The position numbers and the translations under genes were made by a program. A DNA stretch of 64,000 nucleotides. It comes from Halobacillus litoralis. Its GTDB lineage: Bacteria; Bacillota; Bacilli; Bacillales; Halobacillaceae. Positions 1 to 8,114 of the stretch are shown here, piece by piece. The stretch spans positions 806,001 through 870,000 of the forward strand of contig NZ_WMFA01000001.1 in NCBI RefSeq assembly GCF_009856445.1, read 5' to 3'. Position 1 is the stretch's first letter. Each line of letters begins with the position of its first letter. Under the pieces are notes generated by a model that was not told the origin of the DNA, made no database searches, and worked only from the letters and a program-made list of their open reading frames with translations.

Positions 1-479
1 TGATGGAAGCGGGAGATGACAGGTTCATTAAAAGCGACATGCCCGTGCACCCCTACTCCTCCCAAACATAAATCAATGCCTCCAACCTGCTCCATTTGGA
101 TGCTTATATCATCGATATTGTACACATCAGGAAAATGACGCTGATCTTTCGGGGGCCTGAGAGAAGGATGGAGGCTTTCGTAAAATTCGTTCATGAACTT
201 TTTGAAGCTGTATGCGTGATCTTCGTCAATGGGACGCCCCTGCCAATCCAGGTATTCATCCATGTTGAAGATATGAACGTTCTTCCAAGAAATTTCTTCG
301 TCATTCGTGATGCGGGCTAGGATGGGGTACGGGCGAACAGGTCCTACGGGCAAAATCAGTCTGGTAAGTAAGTTTTGTCTATTACGCTCCTGGATAAAAT
401 CAGCCAAATAACGGGCGAAGTGATGGGCTGATTCTTCTGGACCTTCTGTCAAAGTGTAGGAAACGTCTCGTTTTTTCAT
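1..479 (-). CDS. NagB-like glucosamine-6-phosphate deaminase/isomerase family protein (partial)
   Basis: Only the first 159 codons are present; the gene runs off the left edge. The protein shows an N-terminal sugar-phosphate isomerase pattern (FNMDEYLDWQGRP) and the GGVGVHGHVAFNEP segment, which corresponds to the G-x-G-x-x-GHIAFNEP active-site motif of the NagB/6-phosphogluconolactonase superfamily. Members isomerise and deaminate amino-sugar phosphates in the cytoplasm. Two adjacent ATGs exist; the one at 479 is preferred because GGAGG lies six bases upstream. It is the last visible gene of the leftward operon after the amidohydrolase, 13 bases apart. The family call is firm, but the true substrate is unknown because the catalytic C-terminal half is missing. 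Confidence 0.8.
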   Translation of the reverse strand, partial: MKKRDVSYTLTEGPEESAHHFARYLADFIQERNRQNLLTRLILPVGPVRPYPILARITNDEEISWKNVHIFNMDEYLDWQGRPIDEDHAYSFKKFMNEFYESLHPSLRPPKDQRHFPDVYNIDDISIQMEQVGGIDLCLGGVGVHGHVAFNEPVISRFH

Positions 480-492
480 CATTTCCCTCCAA

Positions 493-1284
493 TTACAATT
501 TTAGGATAGATTTCATATTCTCAGAAAAAATACGGTGCTGAGTCTTTTCGTCCAGATTAAGGAGCTGAAATAGCTTTTTATGGTCGTTATAAGAAGATTG
601 CAAGTCATCGTAATGAACATCTGAACCGAACAAGATTTTTTCAAAAGCTCCCTCCCAATAGAATAGATCCTGAAAGAAAGAAGGAGATTTCCGGTTCCTC
701 CAACCCATGGGTGATCCGGATAGGTCGACATAAGCATTGGGATGAAAGCGAGCCATCATAGCTGCCTCCTCGTGCCATGGCATTCCTAAATGAGCGATAA
801 ACATAATCAAGTTAGGGAAGGATCGCGCCACACGGTCTAACATCACCGGACGCATACGGGCAGATGAAACATCATCCTGCTGATCCACTTTCGTTTGCAG
901 AATGAAGCCTGTATGGAAAAGGACAGGCATGCCCAGTTCTTCAATCTTCGCATAGATGGGATCATAGCGGGGGTCATCATAATTGTGCAAAGGCCGCGTC
1001 GTTTTAATTCCTCTAAAACCCTGGGTATATAAGCGTTCGACGTCTTCTACTGTCGACTCCCCTAAACGGATAACCCCAAATCCAATCACACGGTCAGGAT
1101 ACTCTTTCATCGCTTTCCTGACATCTTCATTTGTAGGTGAAAGGTCTCCAAGCCAGTTATCTGAGGGGAGACCGAGACCGCTTAAGCAGACACGCTCAAT
1201 ACCGATCTCATCCATCTGTTTTATTAAGCTCTCCATATAATTTGGGACGTTGAGAATGTGGTGGTGCATATCAATGACACTCAT
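493..1284 (-). CDS. Amidohydrolase family (COG2159-type) metal-dependent hydrolase
   Basis: 263 residues forming a TIM-barrel amidohydrolase_2 protein. Visible metal or catalytic elements are the N-terminal D-M-HHH cluster (residues 5-9), FHTGF near residue 127, AHLG near 170 and GSDVHYDD near 225. Related enzymes hydrolyse or decarboxylate cyclic carboxylic acids and lactones. The gene sits in a sugar ABC operon between a Gfo/Idh/MocA oxidoreductase and a NagB-like enzyme, 12 bases downstream of the former, so a lactonase-like step after sugar oxidation is a reasonable inference. It is not proof. No signal peptide is seen. Substrate unknown. Confidence 0.75.
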   Translation of the reverse strand: MSVIDMHHHILNVPNYMESLIKQMDEIGIERVCLSGLGLPSDNWLGDLSPTNEDVRKAMKEYPDRVIGFGVIRLGESTVEDVERLYTQGFRGIKTTRPLHNYDDPRYDPIYAKIEELGMPVLFHTGFILQTKVDQQDDVSSARMRPVMLDRVARSFPNLIMFIAHLGMPWHEEAAMMARFHPNAYVDLSGSPMGWRNRKSPSFFQDLFYWEGAFEKILFGSDVHYDDLQSSYNDHKKLFQLLNLDEKTQHRIFSENMKSILKL

Positions 1285-1296
1285 ACTTTTCCTCCT

Positions 1297-2292
1297 TTAA
1301 GAAAGAGTGAAGTCATTTAAAAGAACTTCTTTTCCTGACCGAACCGACTTTTCAGCGGCAAAGGCAATCTTATGACTCCAATAGGCTTCCTCAAGAACCC
1401 CATCCAATGTTTTTTCTGATTTGATAAGACGTGCGAATTCTTTCATTTGTTCAACTTCACCTGGATGATCAAAACCTGTCTGGTCAATTCCTCCAAGGTC
1501 AAAGAGGGGAGGGTTTTCTATGTTCTCTGACATCAGTTTTTGCTGGTTAGGATAGTACGTAAATTGATTGTCTTTTTGAAGGACGCCCACTTCAAGATGG
1601 TGTTGCTCACAGGATAGGGAAACCCCTAAGTTTCCAAAGGTTCCATCCTCAAATTCCACAATGACCCAGCCGTTTTCGATCATTCCTTCAGTATGGTCTC
1701 CTTTAGCGAATACAGAACGAGGAGGGGACTTTATGAGATTGACCATAAGATCAAAATGGTGGATGTTTTTCTCTAAGAATGTACCACCGGACCGGGTTCG
1801 TTCCAGTCGCCAACTTTCACTCCCAGAACGAAAGGGAGGTCTGAACTCATGGCACCAAATGGATAGAAGGGTGCTTGTGTTCACATGTTTTTTTAAGCGA
1901 GTGAAACCAGGGTCATGTCTTAGTTCTGTTCCAATGATAAAAGTTTTCTCGTACGCCTTTATTTTTTTATATAGGTCTATGAATTGGTCATACCTAGCAA
2001 CCATAGGCTTTTCTGCGAAAATAGCTACTTGGTTTTTCATCGCTGTAATAATATTTTTTGCGTGGAGGTCGTTAGGTGTAGCAATGACGACAGCATCGAC
2101 CCTCTTATTCCTATACAGTTCTTCTTCGTTGTGAAAAAAATGAGCCTCCGGGTAGAGGTGTTCAACAAACGCCTTTGATTCTTTATCGACATAACCTACC
2201 ACTGAAAATTCGTTGGTATGTTTCATGGCTTTAAGTAAGGATTTTGAACGATTCCCAGCACCGATCAATCCAATCGAAATGGTCATCTCCAC
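1297..2292 (-). CDS. Gfo/Idh/MocA family NAD(P)-dependent oxidoreductase
   Basis: 331 residues. An N-terminal Rossmann fold is marked by GLIGAGNRSK (residues 8-17), followed by VIATPNDLHAKN and the AEKPM motif. The C-terminal domain has the EKNIHHFDLMVNL segment holding the usual catalytic histidine. Members oxidise sugars, inositols or amino sugars; a few subfamilies (GH109, GH188) are NAD-dependent glycosidases. It lies six bases downstream of an ABC permease and upstream of the amidohydrolase, so it probably acts on the imported sugar. Its position beside a sulfoquinovose cluster makes a sulfosugar substrate possible but untested. Confidence 0.8.
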   Translation of the reverse strand: MEMTISIGLIGAGNRSKSLLKAMKHTNEFSVVGYVDKESKAFVEHLYPEAHFFHNEEELYRNKRVDAVVIATPNDLHAKNIITAMKNQVAIFAEKPMVARYDQFIDLYKKIKAYEKTFIIGTELRHDPGFTRLKKHVNTSTLLSIWCHEFRPPFRSGSESWRLERTRSGGTFLEKNIHHFDLMVNLIKSPPRSVFAKGDHTEGMIENGWVIVEFEDGTFGNLGVSLSCEQHHLEVGVLQKDNQFTYYPNQQKLMSENIENPPLFDLGGIDQTGFDHPGEVEQMKEFARLIKSEKTLDGVLEEAYWSHKIAFAAEKSVRSGKEVLLNDFTLS

Positions 2293-2298
2293 AGCTCC

Positions 2299-3111
2299 TT
2301 ATCCTTTTACTGATCCTGCTGTCATTCCAGCTATGAAGTATCTCTGCAGGAACACATAGGCAATTATCATGGGTGCTGAAGCAATCATGACACCCGTAAA
2401 CAGCATCGGGAAGTTTGTCATATACTGCCCTTGGAATTCTAATAAAGCGAGCGGCAATGTTTTATATTCGTCTTTCGTGATGAACAGCAAAGGATATAAC
2501 AAGTCATTCCAATGCATGACAAAAAGAAAGATGGCCGTTGCGGATATCGAAGGCAAAGATAACGGCAGGGCAATTCTACGGTACACCTGCCAATTGTTCG
2601 CTCCATCAATGGTACAGGCTTCAAATAATTCTTTCGGAATGGTTTTCATGAATCCGGTCAAAATGAACACCGCAACGGGTAAGGTCACGGATATATTGAC
2701 GATCATTAACCCACTGAGCGTATTGGTTAAGTCCAACCGGTAAATCAATGAGTAGAGTGGAATCATATTTACTTGGGCTGGGACCATCATTCCTAGGGTG
2801 AATAAGCCGAAAAGTAATCCTCCCATCCACTTGTTCATTCTTGTAATGGCATAGGCAATTAAACTGGCAAAGAACAAGGTGAACGTTACGGATACAAGGG
2901 TCACGATGACACTGTTCTTGAAATATGTAGCCATCGCTGTTTCATTAAATATTTGTACATAGTTGGAGAAGTTGAATGATTCAGGCAGGCCTATGGGATT
3001 CTCATACATTTGCGATGTGGTTTTAAATGTAGAGAAGAAGACGGTCAACATGGGAATGATGATGATGGCTGCGTAAATGAAGAGCAGCACTCTTTTTCCT
3101 AATCGATCCAT
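2299..3111 (-). CDS. Carbohydrate ABC transporter permease (MalG/UgpE type)
   Basis: 270 residues with six predicted membrane segments and the cytoplasmic EAA loop (FEACTIDGANNWQVYRRIALPLS, about residues 167-189) that contacts the ATPase. It is the second permease of a CUT1-type sugar importer and is encoded next to the first permease (18-base gap). No ATPase gene is visible in this operon, which is common in Bacillaceae where a shared MsmX-type ATPase energises several sugar importers. The C-terminus (YFIAGMTAGSVKG) is the typical end of MalG-like proteins. Confidence 0.88.
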   Translation of the reverse strand: MDRLGKRVLLFIYAAIIIIPMLTVFFSTFKTTSQMYENPIGLPESFNFSNYVQIFNETAMATYFKNSVIVTLVSVTFTLFFASLIAYAITRMNKWMGGLLFGLFTLGMMVPAQVNMIPLYSLIYRLDLTNTLSGLMIVNISVTLPVAVFILTGFMKTIPKELFEACTIDGANNWQVYRRIALPLSLPSISATAIFLFVMHWNDLLYPLLFITKDEYKTLPLALLEFQGQYMTNFPMLFTGVMIASAPMIIAYVFLQRYFIAGMTAGSVKG

Positions 3112-3129
3112 GAATTCTTTCCCTCCTTT

Positions 3130-4017
3130 TTACGTAGCTCTTGATCTTAAGACTCTCATTTGAACGATCGTGATAATCGCAATGACAATCATGAAAATGA
3201 CAGATTCAGCGGATGCATATCCAAAGCGGTAGCTCCGAAAAGCCGTATTGTAAATTAGCGTGGCTAAAATTTCTGTCGAGTAGTTCGGGCCACCCCTTGT
3301 CATGGCAAAGATCAAATCGAAGGCCTTAAACGATTGAATTGTTGTATAAGCCACAACAATCGTAGCCGCAGGTGCCACCAGAGGCCAGGTGACTTTCTTG
3401 AACGTCTGCCATTTGTTTGCTCCTTCCATTTTGGCCACCTCATATAAATCTTTCGGAATCCCCTGCAGGCCAGCGACGAAGATAATCAGCATCTGCCCCG
3501 TATGGAACCAGACTTGAACAGCGGAAATGGAGTAAATAGCGATATCTTCATTGCCTATCCAATTCAATGCGAGTGAATCCAGGTTAATAGCCTGCATGAC
3601 CGTGTTGATCAGTCCGAGGTTCGGGTCATACATATAGGACCAAATAAAAGCAACAGAAACGGAAGATAAAATCGTTGGAAAGAAGTAAAGCGCCCTTAAA
3701 AACACACTGCGTTTCGAGTTCTTCGTTAAAAACAGGGCGAAAACTAAAGAAAACAAGGTTTGAAAGATTACGACAAACAGCATGAATTCAATATTATTCA
3801 CTAATGATTTACGAAAAATAGCATCAGCCGTGAAGATTTCCACGTAATTGCTGACTCCTACAAAATCGTACTCTGTAGATAATCCATCCCAGTTTGTGAA
3901 GGAATAGAAAAGAGCACTTATTGTAGGGTAAATAAAAAAGATCAAATACAAGATCAATCCTGGAACAACAAATAGGTAAATGGATTTTCCAGCTTTCATA
4001 AGTGCCTCCTTAGTCAT
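3130..4017 (-). CDS. Carbohydrate ABC transporter permease (MalF/UgpA type)
   Basis: 295 residues with six membrane segments and an EAA loop (YEVAKMEGANKWQTFKKVTWP, about residues 193-212). It pairs with the downstream MalG-type permease to form the membrane channel of a CUT1 sugar importer, with the lipoprotein encoded just upstream. The start ATG at 4017 follows a good GGAGG. A strong hairpin separates it from the binding-protein gene. Substrate not determinable from sequence alone. Confidence 0.88.
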   Translation of the reverse strand: MTKEALMKAGKSIYLFVVPGLILYLIFFIYPTISALFYSFTNWDGLSTEYDFVGVSNYVEIFTADAIFRKSLVNNIEFMLFVVIFQTLFSLVFALFLTKNSKRSVFLRALYFFPTILSSVSVAFIWSYMYDPNLGLINTVMQAINLDSLALNWIGNEDIAIYSISAVQVWFHTGQMLIIFVAGLQGIPKDLYEVAKMEGANKWQTFKKVTWPLVAPAATIVVAYTTIQSFKAFDLIFAMTRGGPNYSTEILATLIYNTAFRSYRFGYASAESVIFMIVIAIITIVQMRVLRSRAT

Positions 4018-4025
4018 AAATAGAA

Positions 4026-4062
4026 GAAGAAAGCGTCTGTTTTCATGAACCGCGCTTTCTTC
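4026..4062 (-). terminator. Intercistronic hairpin between binding protein and permeases
   Basis: A perfect 10-base inverted repeat (GAAGAAAGCG / CGCTTTCTTC, arms 4026-4035 and 4053-4062) lies between the binding-protein gene and the first permease. No long U tract follows on the minus strand, so it probably acts as a partial terminator or 3' stabiliser that keeps lipoprotein mRNA more abundant than permease mRNA. Confidence 0.6.
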
Positions 4063-4080
4063 CCCTATAAGGAATCTTGG

Positions 4081-5331
4081 TTATTTTACAAATTGATCGA
4101 CCACTTTTTGTGCTTCAGCTGCAGCTTCTTCTGGGTCTGTTCCTCCGATGACGGATTGTATGGAAGCGATGACCGCTTTTTCAATATCCGCACTATTGAT
4201 TAAGTAGCGAGGTTGGAAGCGTGTGTCTTTATCCATCCAATCGGCCGTGTTTTTCAATACTTCAGACTCATAATTCACATCGTTTACGGTTAGGTGCTGT
4301 CCCGTTTCGTTTGCATAAGTACTGGCATTCTCAGGCTGGCTTAAGAACTCAATGAATTTCTTCGCTTCGTCTTGTGTGTCAGAGTTCTTATTAACAGCCA
4401 TCATGAATGTCGTGGTGTGAATCCCTTCATAGACGGCTTCATCTGCAGGAACCGTGATCGGTGCCAGAAGGCCAAGCTTCATGTCTGGGTTCTGTTCTTT
4501 AATACTAGCCATGGCATACGAACCACTTCCGAGCATCGCTGCTTTTTCTTGAGCCATTAGTGCGATCGCTCCGTCGTGTTTTGTTCCAAGGGAATCATCC
4601 TGGAAATACCCTTTGTCGGCTAGTTCCTTGAATTGACTTAGTGTTTTGACCCACCACTCGTCCGTCAATTTTGTTTCTCCATTTTCCAATTGTGTAAAGA
4701 TATCTTCATCTGTTGCATTATTCATCATCATACTGTTCATTAATTGTCCTGGACCAATGTCTGCACCAGGGAAGGCCATTGGGGCGTATCCATTTTCCTT
4801 CAACGTTTCATTCATAGCTAAAAACTCTTCCCAACTCTCAGGGATTTCAATTCCCAACTCCTCGAATATCCCTTTGTTGTAGACGGGCTGGTTGAACACC
4901 AACTGATAAGGAACGGCCCACTGTTTCCCGTCTTTCTGACCAGCTTCCAGTAAACTCTCATTAAAATTGGATAGTAATTCTTCTCCAGATAGATCTGTCA
5001 TCAATCCTGCTTTATCCATAATTTCGAATTGAGAACCTGGAAAGGATGTGAATACATCGCCGACTTCCCCATCTCGAATGAGTGTCTGTGCTGTGGATTG
5101 ATATTGTTCGGATGGATAAATGGTCATATCCACTTTAATTCCTTCATTTTCCTTTTCAAACTTTTCAATGAGCTGATCGAAAACCTCTTTATCTTCCCCA
5201 CGCCAATGAATGAAACTGATCGTTTTACTTCCATCAGCATTATCAGATTCACCAGAGCTTTCCGATGAACAAGCGCCTAGAACCATTGTCATTAGAATAA
5301 AAACGGCAAGCATTACATGCTTAACATTCAC
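4081..5331 (-). CDS. Sugar-binding lipoprotein of a CUT1 ABC importer (family 1 solute-binding protein)
   Basis: 416 residues. The signal peptide ends in a lipobox (VLGAC, Cys about residue 21) followed by an acidic Ser/Glu-rich linker, so the protein is a lipid-anchored extracellular receptor. The body has family-1 binding-protein features (SFIHWRGEDKEVFDQLIEKFEKE near the N-terminus and WEEFLAMNETLKENGY in the middle). It heads the leftward operon behind a sigma-A promoter with an overlapping cre site, implying repression by CcpA when preferred sugars are present. Ligand unknown; the adjacent sulfoquinovose cluster makes a sulfoquinovosyl compound one candidate. Confidence 0.9.
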   Translation of the reverse strand: MNVKHVMLAVFILMTMVLGACSSESSGESDNADGSKTISFIHWRGEDKEVFDQLIEKFEKENEGIKVDMTIYPSEQYQSTAQTLIRDGEVGDVFTSFPGSQFEIMDKAGLMTDLSGEELLSNFNESLLEAGQKDGKQWAVPYQLVFNQPVYNKGIFEELGIEIPESWEEFLAMNETLKENGYAPMAFPGADIGPGQLMNSMMMNNATDEDIFTQLENGETKLTDEWWVKTLSQFKELADKGYFQDDSLGTKHDGAIALMAQEKAAMLGSGSYAMASIKEQNPDMKLGLLAPITVPADEAVYEGIHTTTFMMAVNKNSDTQDEAKKFIEFLSQPENASTYANETGQHLTVNDVNYESEVLKNTADWMDKDTRFQPRYLINSADIEKAVIASIQSVIGGTDPEEAAAEAQKVVDQFVK

Positions 5332-5359
5332 TAATTCGTCCCCCTTTTGTTTTACATAC

Positions 5360-5393
5360 TAACGTTGCTACCTTAATTAATAACGTTACAACC
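5360..5393 (-). promoter_or_regulatory. Direct repeat, possible operator in the leader of the ABC operon
   Basis: Two near-identical 13-mers, TAACGTTGCTACC (5360-5372) and TAACGTTACAACC (5381-5393), are spaced exactly 21 bases start to start, two helical turns, so a regulator could bind both on one face. They lie in the leader between the promoter and the binding-protein start. The protein that might bind is not identified. Confidence 0.35.
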
Positions 5394-5415
5394 TTTAATT
5401 CCGCACCTCCTCTAT

Positions 5416-5429
5416 TGATAACGCTTTCA
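5416..5429 (-). promoter_or_regulatory. Catabolite-responsive element (cre) of the ABC operon
   Basis: TGATAACGCTTTCA (reverse complement TGAAAGCGTTATCA) matches the CcpA consensus TGWAANCGNTNWCA with at most one mismatch. It lies a few bases downstream of the predicted transcription start, a typical repressing position. Confidence 0.7.
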
Positions 5430-5438
5430 TTGTCTAAT

Positions 5439-5467
5439 ATTATATGGACAGACCCTGAATATTTCAA
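5439..5467 (-). promoter_or_regulatory. Sigma-A promoter of the leftward ABC operon
   Basis: On the minus strand TTGAAA (5467-5462) and TATAAT (5444-5439) are separated by 17 bases, close to the sigma-A ideal. Transcription would start near 5432 and run through the cre site and leader into the binding-protein gene. Confidence 0.75.
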
Positions 5468-5560
5468 CACTTTTTAGAAAATTAAAAATTTTATATCAGG
5501 TATAAATATGATTAAATCGCTGTTTCATGCAGTTTCGTGGAAGGTAATTAAAATTTCCTC

Positions 5561-5590
5561 TTGCCAGATTGAATGCGCTTCCAGTACAAT
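5561..5590 (+). promoter_or_regulatory. Predicted promoter of the sulfoquinovose operon
   Basis: TTGCCA (5561-5566) and TACAAT (5585-5590) are 18 bases apart, placing the start near 5597, directly at the left edge of the inverted repeat at 5601-5636. The -35 match is imperfect, so strength is uncertain. Confidence 0.5.
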
Positions 5591-5600
5591 GAATAACAAC

Positions 5601-5636
5601 AAAGATACCTACGTTTAATAAAAGGTAGATATCTTT
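5601..5636 (+). promoter_or_regulatory. Inverted repeat, candidate operator of the sulfoquinovose GntR regulator
   Basis: AAAGATACCTAC (5601-5612) and GTAGATATCTTT (5625-5636) form 12-base arms with one mismatch around a 12-base spacer, immediately downstream of the predicted promoter. The core GTAGRTAT recurs at the second predicted promoter of the cluster (10191-10198), which supports one shared repressor. The GntR/UTRA gene inside the cluster is the obvious candidate. Confidence 0.55.
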
Positions 5637-5652
5637 AATGTGGAGGGATGAT

Positions 5653-6339
5653 ATGCTGGACCAATTGCAAAAGATGAATGTTTCTCTAAATATTCGACAC
5701 GTGGAGGATAGTTCCTTTAAGAATTTCGGACGAATACTTGAAAGGTTTCCTGATGAAGATCTCATTCCATTGATTGAAGATCTTCCGGTTCCCGAGAGTG
5801 GGAATGTATATGTCCCTTCTGAACCTGCTTTGGAGTTAAAAGGTTTGAAAAGCACCATTCAGAAAAGGTACTACGGTGGGATGGATATTCAAATTGGCTA
5901 CTGTAATGGGAACAATTCCAATTTAGGTGGACTGGAATATCATAAAGGCAGTGAAATTAATGTGGCTGCAACGGATATGGTCCTGCTTTTAGGGCATTTG
6001 AATGACATGGAGGAGAGTACTTTTTCTACAAATCATTTGAAAGCGTTTTATATTCCGAAAGGGTATGCGATCGAAATGTTCCAAACGACCCTTCACCTCG
6101 CTCCTTGTAAAGTGACCGGTGAAGGATTCAAATGTATCGTCATTTTACCTGAAGGTTCCAATACTCCATTAAAGGATGAAGAAAAAGGGGAAGACTCCTT
6201 ACTTTTTATGAGAAATAAATGGCTGATTGCCCATGAAGAACATCAAAGGTTTGTCTCTCAAGGGGCACATGTCGGGATTAAAGGTCCCAATGTATTTGTA
6301 CAATATTTGAACGATAAAGAAGGAGGAAGTCAATCATGA
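5653..6339 (+). CDS. DUF4867 family cupin-like protein of the sulfoquinovose cluster
   Basis: 228 residues, no signal peptide or membrane segment. The centre (EYHKGSEINVAATDMVLLLG, then FYIPKGYAIEMFQTTLHLAPC) has the look of a cupin or ureidoglycolate-lyase-like beta barrel and matches the DUF4867 family as I remember it. The start at 5653 is chosen over ATG 5638 because GGAGGG ends five bases before it and the earlier ATG falls at the operator. It is the first gene of the operon and overlaps the symporter by four bases (ATGA). No function is established; a sugar anomerase or other housekeeping step on sulfoquinovose is only a guess, and no YihR-type mutarotase is present in the cluster. Confidence 0.75.
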   Translation: MLDQLQKMNVSLNIRHVEDSSFKNFGRILERFPDEDLIPLIEDLPVPESGNVYVPSEPALELKGLKSTIQKRYYGGMDIQIGYCNGNNSNLGGLEYHKGSEINVAATDMVLLLGHLNDMEESTFSTNHLKAFYIPKGYAIEMFQTTLHLAPCKVTGEGFKCIVILPEGSNTPLKDEEKGEDSLLFMRNKWLIAHEEHQRFVSQGAHVGIKGPNVFVQYLNDKEGGSQS

Positions 6340-8093
6340 GTATTCTATATACACTGGTCACGTGTATCTTGTTTATGGGATTGGTCGGATGGGTGTCTTA
6401 CCGGAAGGCGAAAGGGCAGGTCAATGATTCTGATGGGTATTTTCTGGCCGGTCGTGGATTAACAGGTGGGTTTATTGCTGGTAGTTTGCTGCTGACGAAC
6501 TTATCTGCAGAACAATTGATTGGTCTAAATGGACAGGCTTATCGCACGAACTTGTCCAACATGGCTTGGGAAGTGACAGCACCAATTGCTGTCATCATTA
6601 TGGCATTGATCCTGCTTCCTAAATACTTAGGTGGGGCATTTTCCACTCTTCCGGAATTTTTAAGTACACGATTTGATGATGGTGTCAGACGTTACATAGT
6701 GGTCCTGTTTATGCTCGGGTATGCGTTTGTCACCATACCATCCGTTCTTTATTCCGGCGCACTAGCGGTGCTGAAGCTCTTTGATGTTCCAGGTCTCTTA
6801 GGTATTTCTTTCGAATCATCGGTCTGGCTCGTTATCTGGGTGATTGGTATTATCGGTGCCATTTATGCGATTTTCGGCGGATTGAAAGCGGTTGCAGTAT
6901 CTGATACGTTAAATGGAATTGGTTTGCTGTTGATTGGTTTAATGATTCCTGTGATCGGACTTTTCGTACTAGGGGACGGAAACTTCTTTCAAGGGTTCAA
7001 GACGATGGCTACTGATAATGCAGACAAGTTGAATGCGATTGGTGGAAAAGATGATTCTGTTCCATTTTCCGCTATATTCACGGGTATGATCTTCATGAAC
7101 ATGTTCTATTGGGGGACGAACCAGTACGTGATTCAGCGTGCCCTGGGAGCAAAGAACCTGGCGGAAGGTCAAAAAGGGGTCTTGTTCTCCGGTTTTTATA
7201 AGCTTGTTGTACCTATTCTCATGATGATTCCAGGAGTTATTGCTTTCCATCTATATGGGTCAGGGTTCCAAACGGTCGATTTGGCTTATCCAACCATGGT
7301 GACCAATTTGATGCCTACGATCTTCTCTGGATTGTTTTTAGCTGTTCTTCTGGGAGCGGTGTTCTCAAGCTTTAACTCACTTTTGAACTCAGCGGCAACG
7401 ATGTTTGCTTTAGATGTGTACAAGCCTGGTTTTAAGCCCGATGCTTCTGATGAACAGTTGATTCGGGTAAGTAAATATTTCGGTACGATTTTGGCACTCG
7501 TTTCATTCTTTATTTCCCCGATGCTCATGAGTGCACCGGATGGCCTTTGGGACATCATTCGTAAGTTTACTGGATTCTTTAACATCCCAATCATCGCGAT
7601 TGTGCTCGTAGGAATTGCATCCAAGTTTGTTCCGCCACTGGGCGCGAAGATTGCAGTGATTTTTCACGTCATTACGTACTACATGCTTGTATGGGGATTG
7701 AACCAGATGTTCGGCATTGAAATCACGATGAACTTCATCCATATTTCTGCCATCCTTTTTGTTATCGAAGTCGGTATTATGTTGGCAGTCGGATATATTC
7801 GCCCACTGTCCAAACCTTATTCGTTCAAGCATGCTCCAAAAGTGGACATGGTCCCGTGGAAGTATGCGATTCCGACAGCGATTATTTTGTTGAGTTTGAT
7901 TGTATTTACTTACATCGTCTTCTCTCCAATCGGGCTTGCATATCCGGACGCGGTGGTTTCCCAGTCGTTCTGGATCGCTTCTGGTGTGTTGATTGGTTTA
8001 ACTTCTGTAGCACTGGTCTTTGCTATGAAGAAATGGGAAAAGAAATATGACCGTGTCGTAGAAAAACAAATGAAAAAAGCGGCTAATCTATAA
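6336..8093 (+). CDS. Sodium:solute symporter (SSS/SLC5 family), candidate sulfoquinovose importer
   Basis: 585 residues with about 14 membrane segments. Family signs are the N-terminal DGYFLAGRGLTGG motif (about residues 32-44), AEQLIGLNGQAY near residue 60 and FWGTNQYVIQRAL-like MFYWGTNQYVIQRALGAKN near 250-265. SSS proteins couple Na+ entry to uptake of sugars or acids, which suits a halophile. It is translationally coupled to DUF4867 and followed 21 bases later by sulfoquinovosidase, so import of sulfoquinovose or its glyceryl glycoside is the best inference. E. coli uses an unrelated YihO-type carrier for this step. Confidence 0.85.
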   Translation: MSILYTLVTCILFMGLVGWVSYRKAKGQVNDSDGYFLAGRGLTGGFIAGSLLLTNLSAEQLIGLNGQAYRTNLSNMAWEVTAPIAVIIMALILLPKYLGGAFSTLPEFLSTRFDDGVRRYIVVLFMLGYAFVTIPSVLYSGALAVLKLFDVPGLLGISFESSVWLVIWVIGIIGAIYAIFGGLKAVAVSDTLNGIGLLLIGLMIPVIGLFVLGDGNFFQGFKTMATDNADKLNAIGGKDDSVPFSAIFTGMIFMNMFYWGTNQYVIQRALGAKNLAEGQKGVLFSGFYKLVVPILMMIPGVIAFHLYGSGFQTVDLAYPTMVTNLMPTIFSGLFLAVLLGAVFSSFNSLLNSAATMFALDVYKPGFKPDASDEQLIRVSKYFGTILALVSFFISPMLMSAPDGLWDIIRKFTGFFNIPIIAIVLVGIASKFVPPLGAKIAVIFHVITYYMLVWGLNQMFGIEITMNFIHISAILFVIEVGIMLAVGYIRPLSKPYSFKHAPKVDMVPWKYAIPTAIILLSLIVFTYIVFSPIGLAYPDAVVSQSFWIASGVLIGLTSVALVFAMKKWEKKYDRVVEKQMKKAANL

Positions 8094-8114
8094 TTTTCAA
8101 GGAGGATTTCATCT

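Noticed and set aside
96-320. Rightward ORF of 74 codons
   Set aside because: It is the antisense shadow of the NagB-like gene, without a ribosome site.
1297-2292. GH188 NAD-dependent sulfoquinovosidase
   Set aside because: The Gfo/Idh/MocA fold and location make it tempting, but I cannot confirm the subfamily residues without alignment, and a YihQ-type enzyme is already present.
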